This document shows positions 4,735 to 5,041 of a stretch of 5,041 nt of DNA, piece after piece; position 1 is the first letter of the stretch, and each line of letters starts with the position of its first letter. The notes under the pieces were generated by a model. It was given only the letters and a program-made list of their open reading frames with translations, had not been told where the DNA came from and searched no databases. Made by a program: the position numbers and the translations under genes. The DNA comes from Paracoccaceae bacterium (GTDB lineage: Bacteria > Pseudomonadota > Alphaproteobacteria > Rhodobacterales > Rhodobacteraceae), in assembly GCA_007128865.1 (NCBI GenBank), contig SKWP01000040.1:1-5041 (forward strand), written 5' to 3'.

Positions 4735-5041
4735 TCAGGCCTTGCGCGTGGTGCGCTGTTCGATGCGCTTTTCGTGCTGCCCCTGAATGAGGCGATGCAC
4801 ATAGATGCCGGGCAGGTGGATGTTGTCGGGGTCCAGCGTGCCGGGCTCGACGATCTCTTCCACCTCCATCACGCAGACGCGCCCGCAGGTCGCCGCCGGC
4901 GGGTTGAAGTTGCGCGCGGTCTTGCGGAAAATCGCGTTGCCGGTGGTGTCGGCCTTCCACGCCTTGACGATCGACAGATCGGCCACCAGGCCGCGTTCGA
5001 GCACATAGGTTTCGCCATCGAATTCCTTGAGCTCCTTGCCC
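4735..5041 (-). CDS. scoA: 3-oxoacid CoA-transferase subunit A, N-terminus cut by window edge
   Basis: Only the last 101 residues are in the window; the frame is open to the right edge and reads [18 protein letters not shown] at its start, so the gene clearly continues. The C-terminal signature of the alpha subunit is complete: [19 protein letters not shown], then [13 protein letters not shown], then [20 protein letters not shown] and [13 protein letters not shown] at 5002-5004 is internal to this conserved sequence and is not the start. The protein pairs with subunit B, encoded 14 bp downstream, to form the active enzyme. The operon promoter must lie beyond position 5041. Confidence 0.95.
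   Translation of the reverse strand, partial: GKELKEFDGETYVLERGLVADLSIVKAWKADTTGNAIFRKTARNFNPPAATCGRVCVMEVEEIVEPGTLDPDNIHLPGIYVHRLIQGQHEKRIEQRTTRKA

Noticed and set aside
4286..4786. Plus-strand frames (3825-4619 and 4286-4786) opposite scoB/scoA.
   Set aside because: They are shadows of two genes whose minus-strand proteins carry the complete CoA-transferase motifs, and they lack any domain of their own.

Overview
The window looks like chromosomal DNA from a GC-rich alphaproteobacterium, most likely Rhodobacterales. The reasons are the AVTVDWVV-type Flp pilins, a CpaB protein ending in a paired-cysteine tail (CTIRTRRGN…IPIPCTN), and strong G/C preference at third codon positions throughout. 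The assignment rests on familiarity with these families, not on a database search.

Positions 1-2753, all on the minus strand, are the promoter-proximal end of a Tad/Flp (type IVb) pilus locus. Read in the direction of transcription, the order is: a major Flp pilin (2517-2753), a strong intrinsic terminator (about 2439-2473), a second divergent Flp-like pilin (2173-2370), the periplasmic assembly protein CpaB/RcpC (1186-2025), and the outer-membrane secretin CpaC/RcpA (960 to beyond position 1). The rest of the locus would lie beyond position 1. No prepilin peptidase gene (cpaA/tadV) is present between the pilins and cpaB.

Positions 2754-3217 are a 464-bp divergent intergenic region. It holds an AT-rich island next to a TTGACA box facing the pilin, a structured pilin leader, and two inverted repeats on the side of the neighbouring gene. 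That neighbour (3218-4087, plus strand) encodes a secreted family-1 (SLT-fold) lytic transglycosylase. Its divergent pairing with the pilus genes suggests, without proving, that it opens peptidoglycan for the pilus machine.

Positions 4091-5041 (minus strand) carry a separate metabolic operon for the two subunits of a 3-oxoacid CoA-transferase. Subunit B is complete and subunit A is cut by the window end. The operon converges on the transglycosylase gene with only 3 bp between stop codons, and a GC-rich hairpin lies in the junction.

No CRISPR array, tRNA, rRNA, insertion sequence or phage gene is visible. The core genes belong to known families. The less ordinary points are the variant cleavage site of the second pilin, the terminator separating the two pilins, the unusual gap between cpaB and cpaC, and the palindromes in the divergent region.
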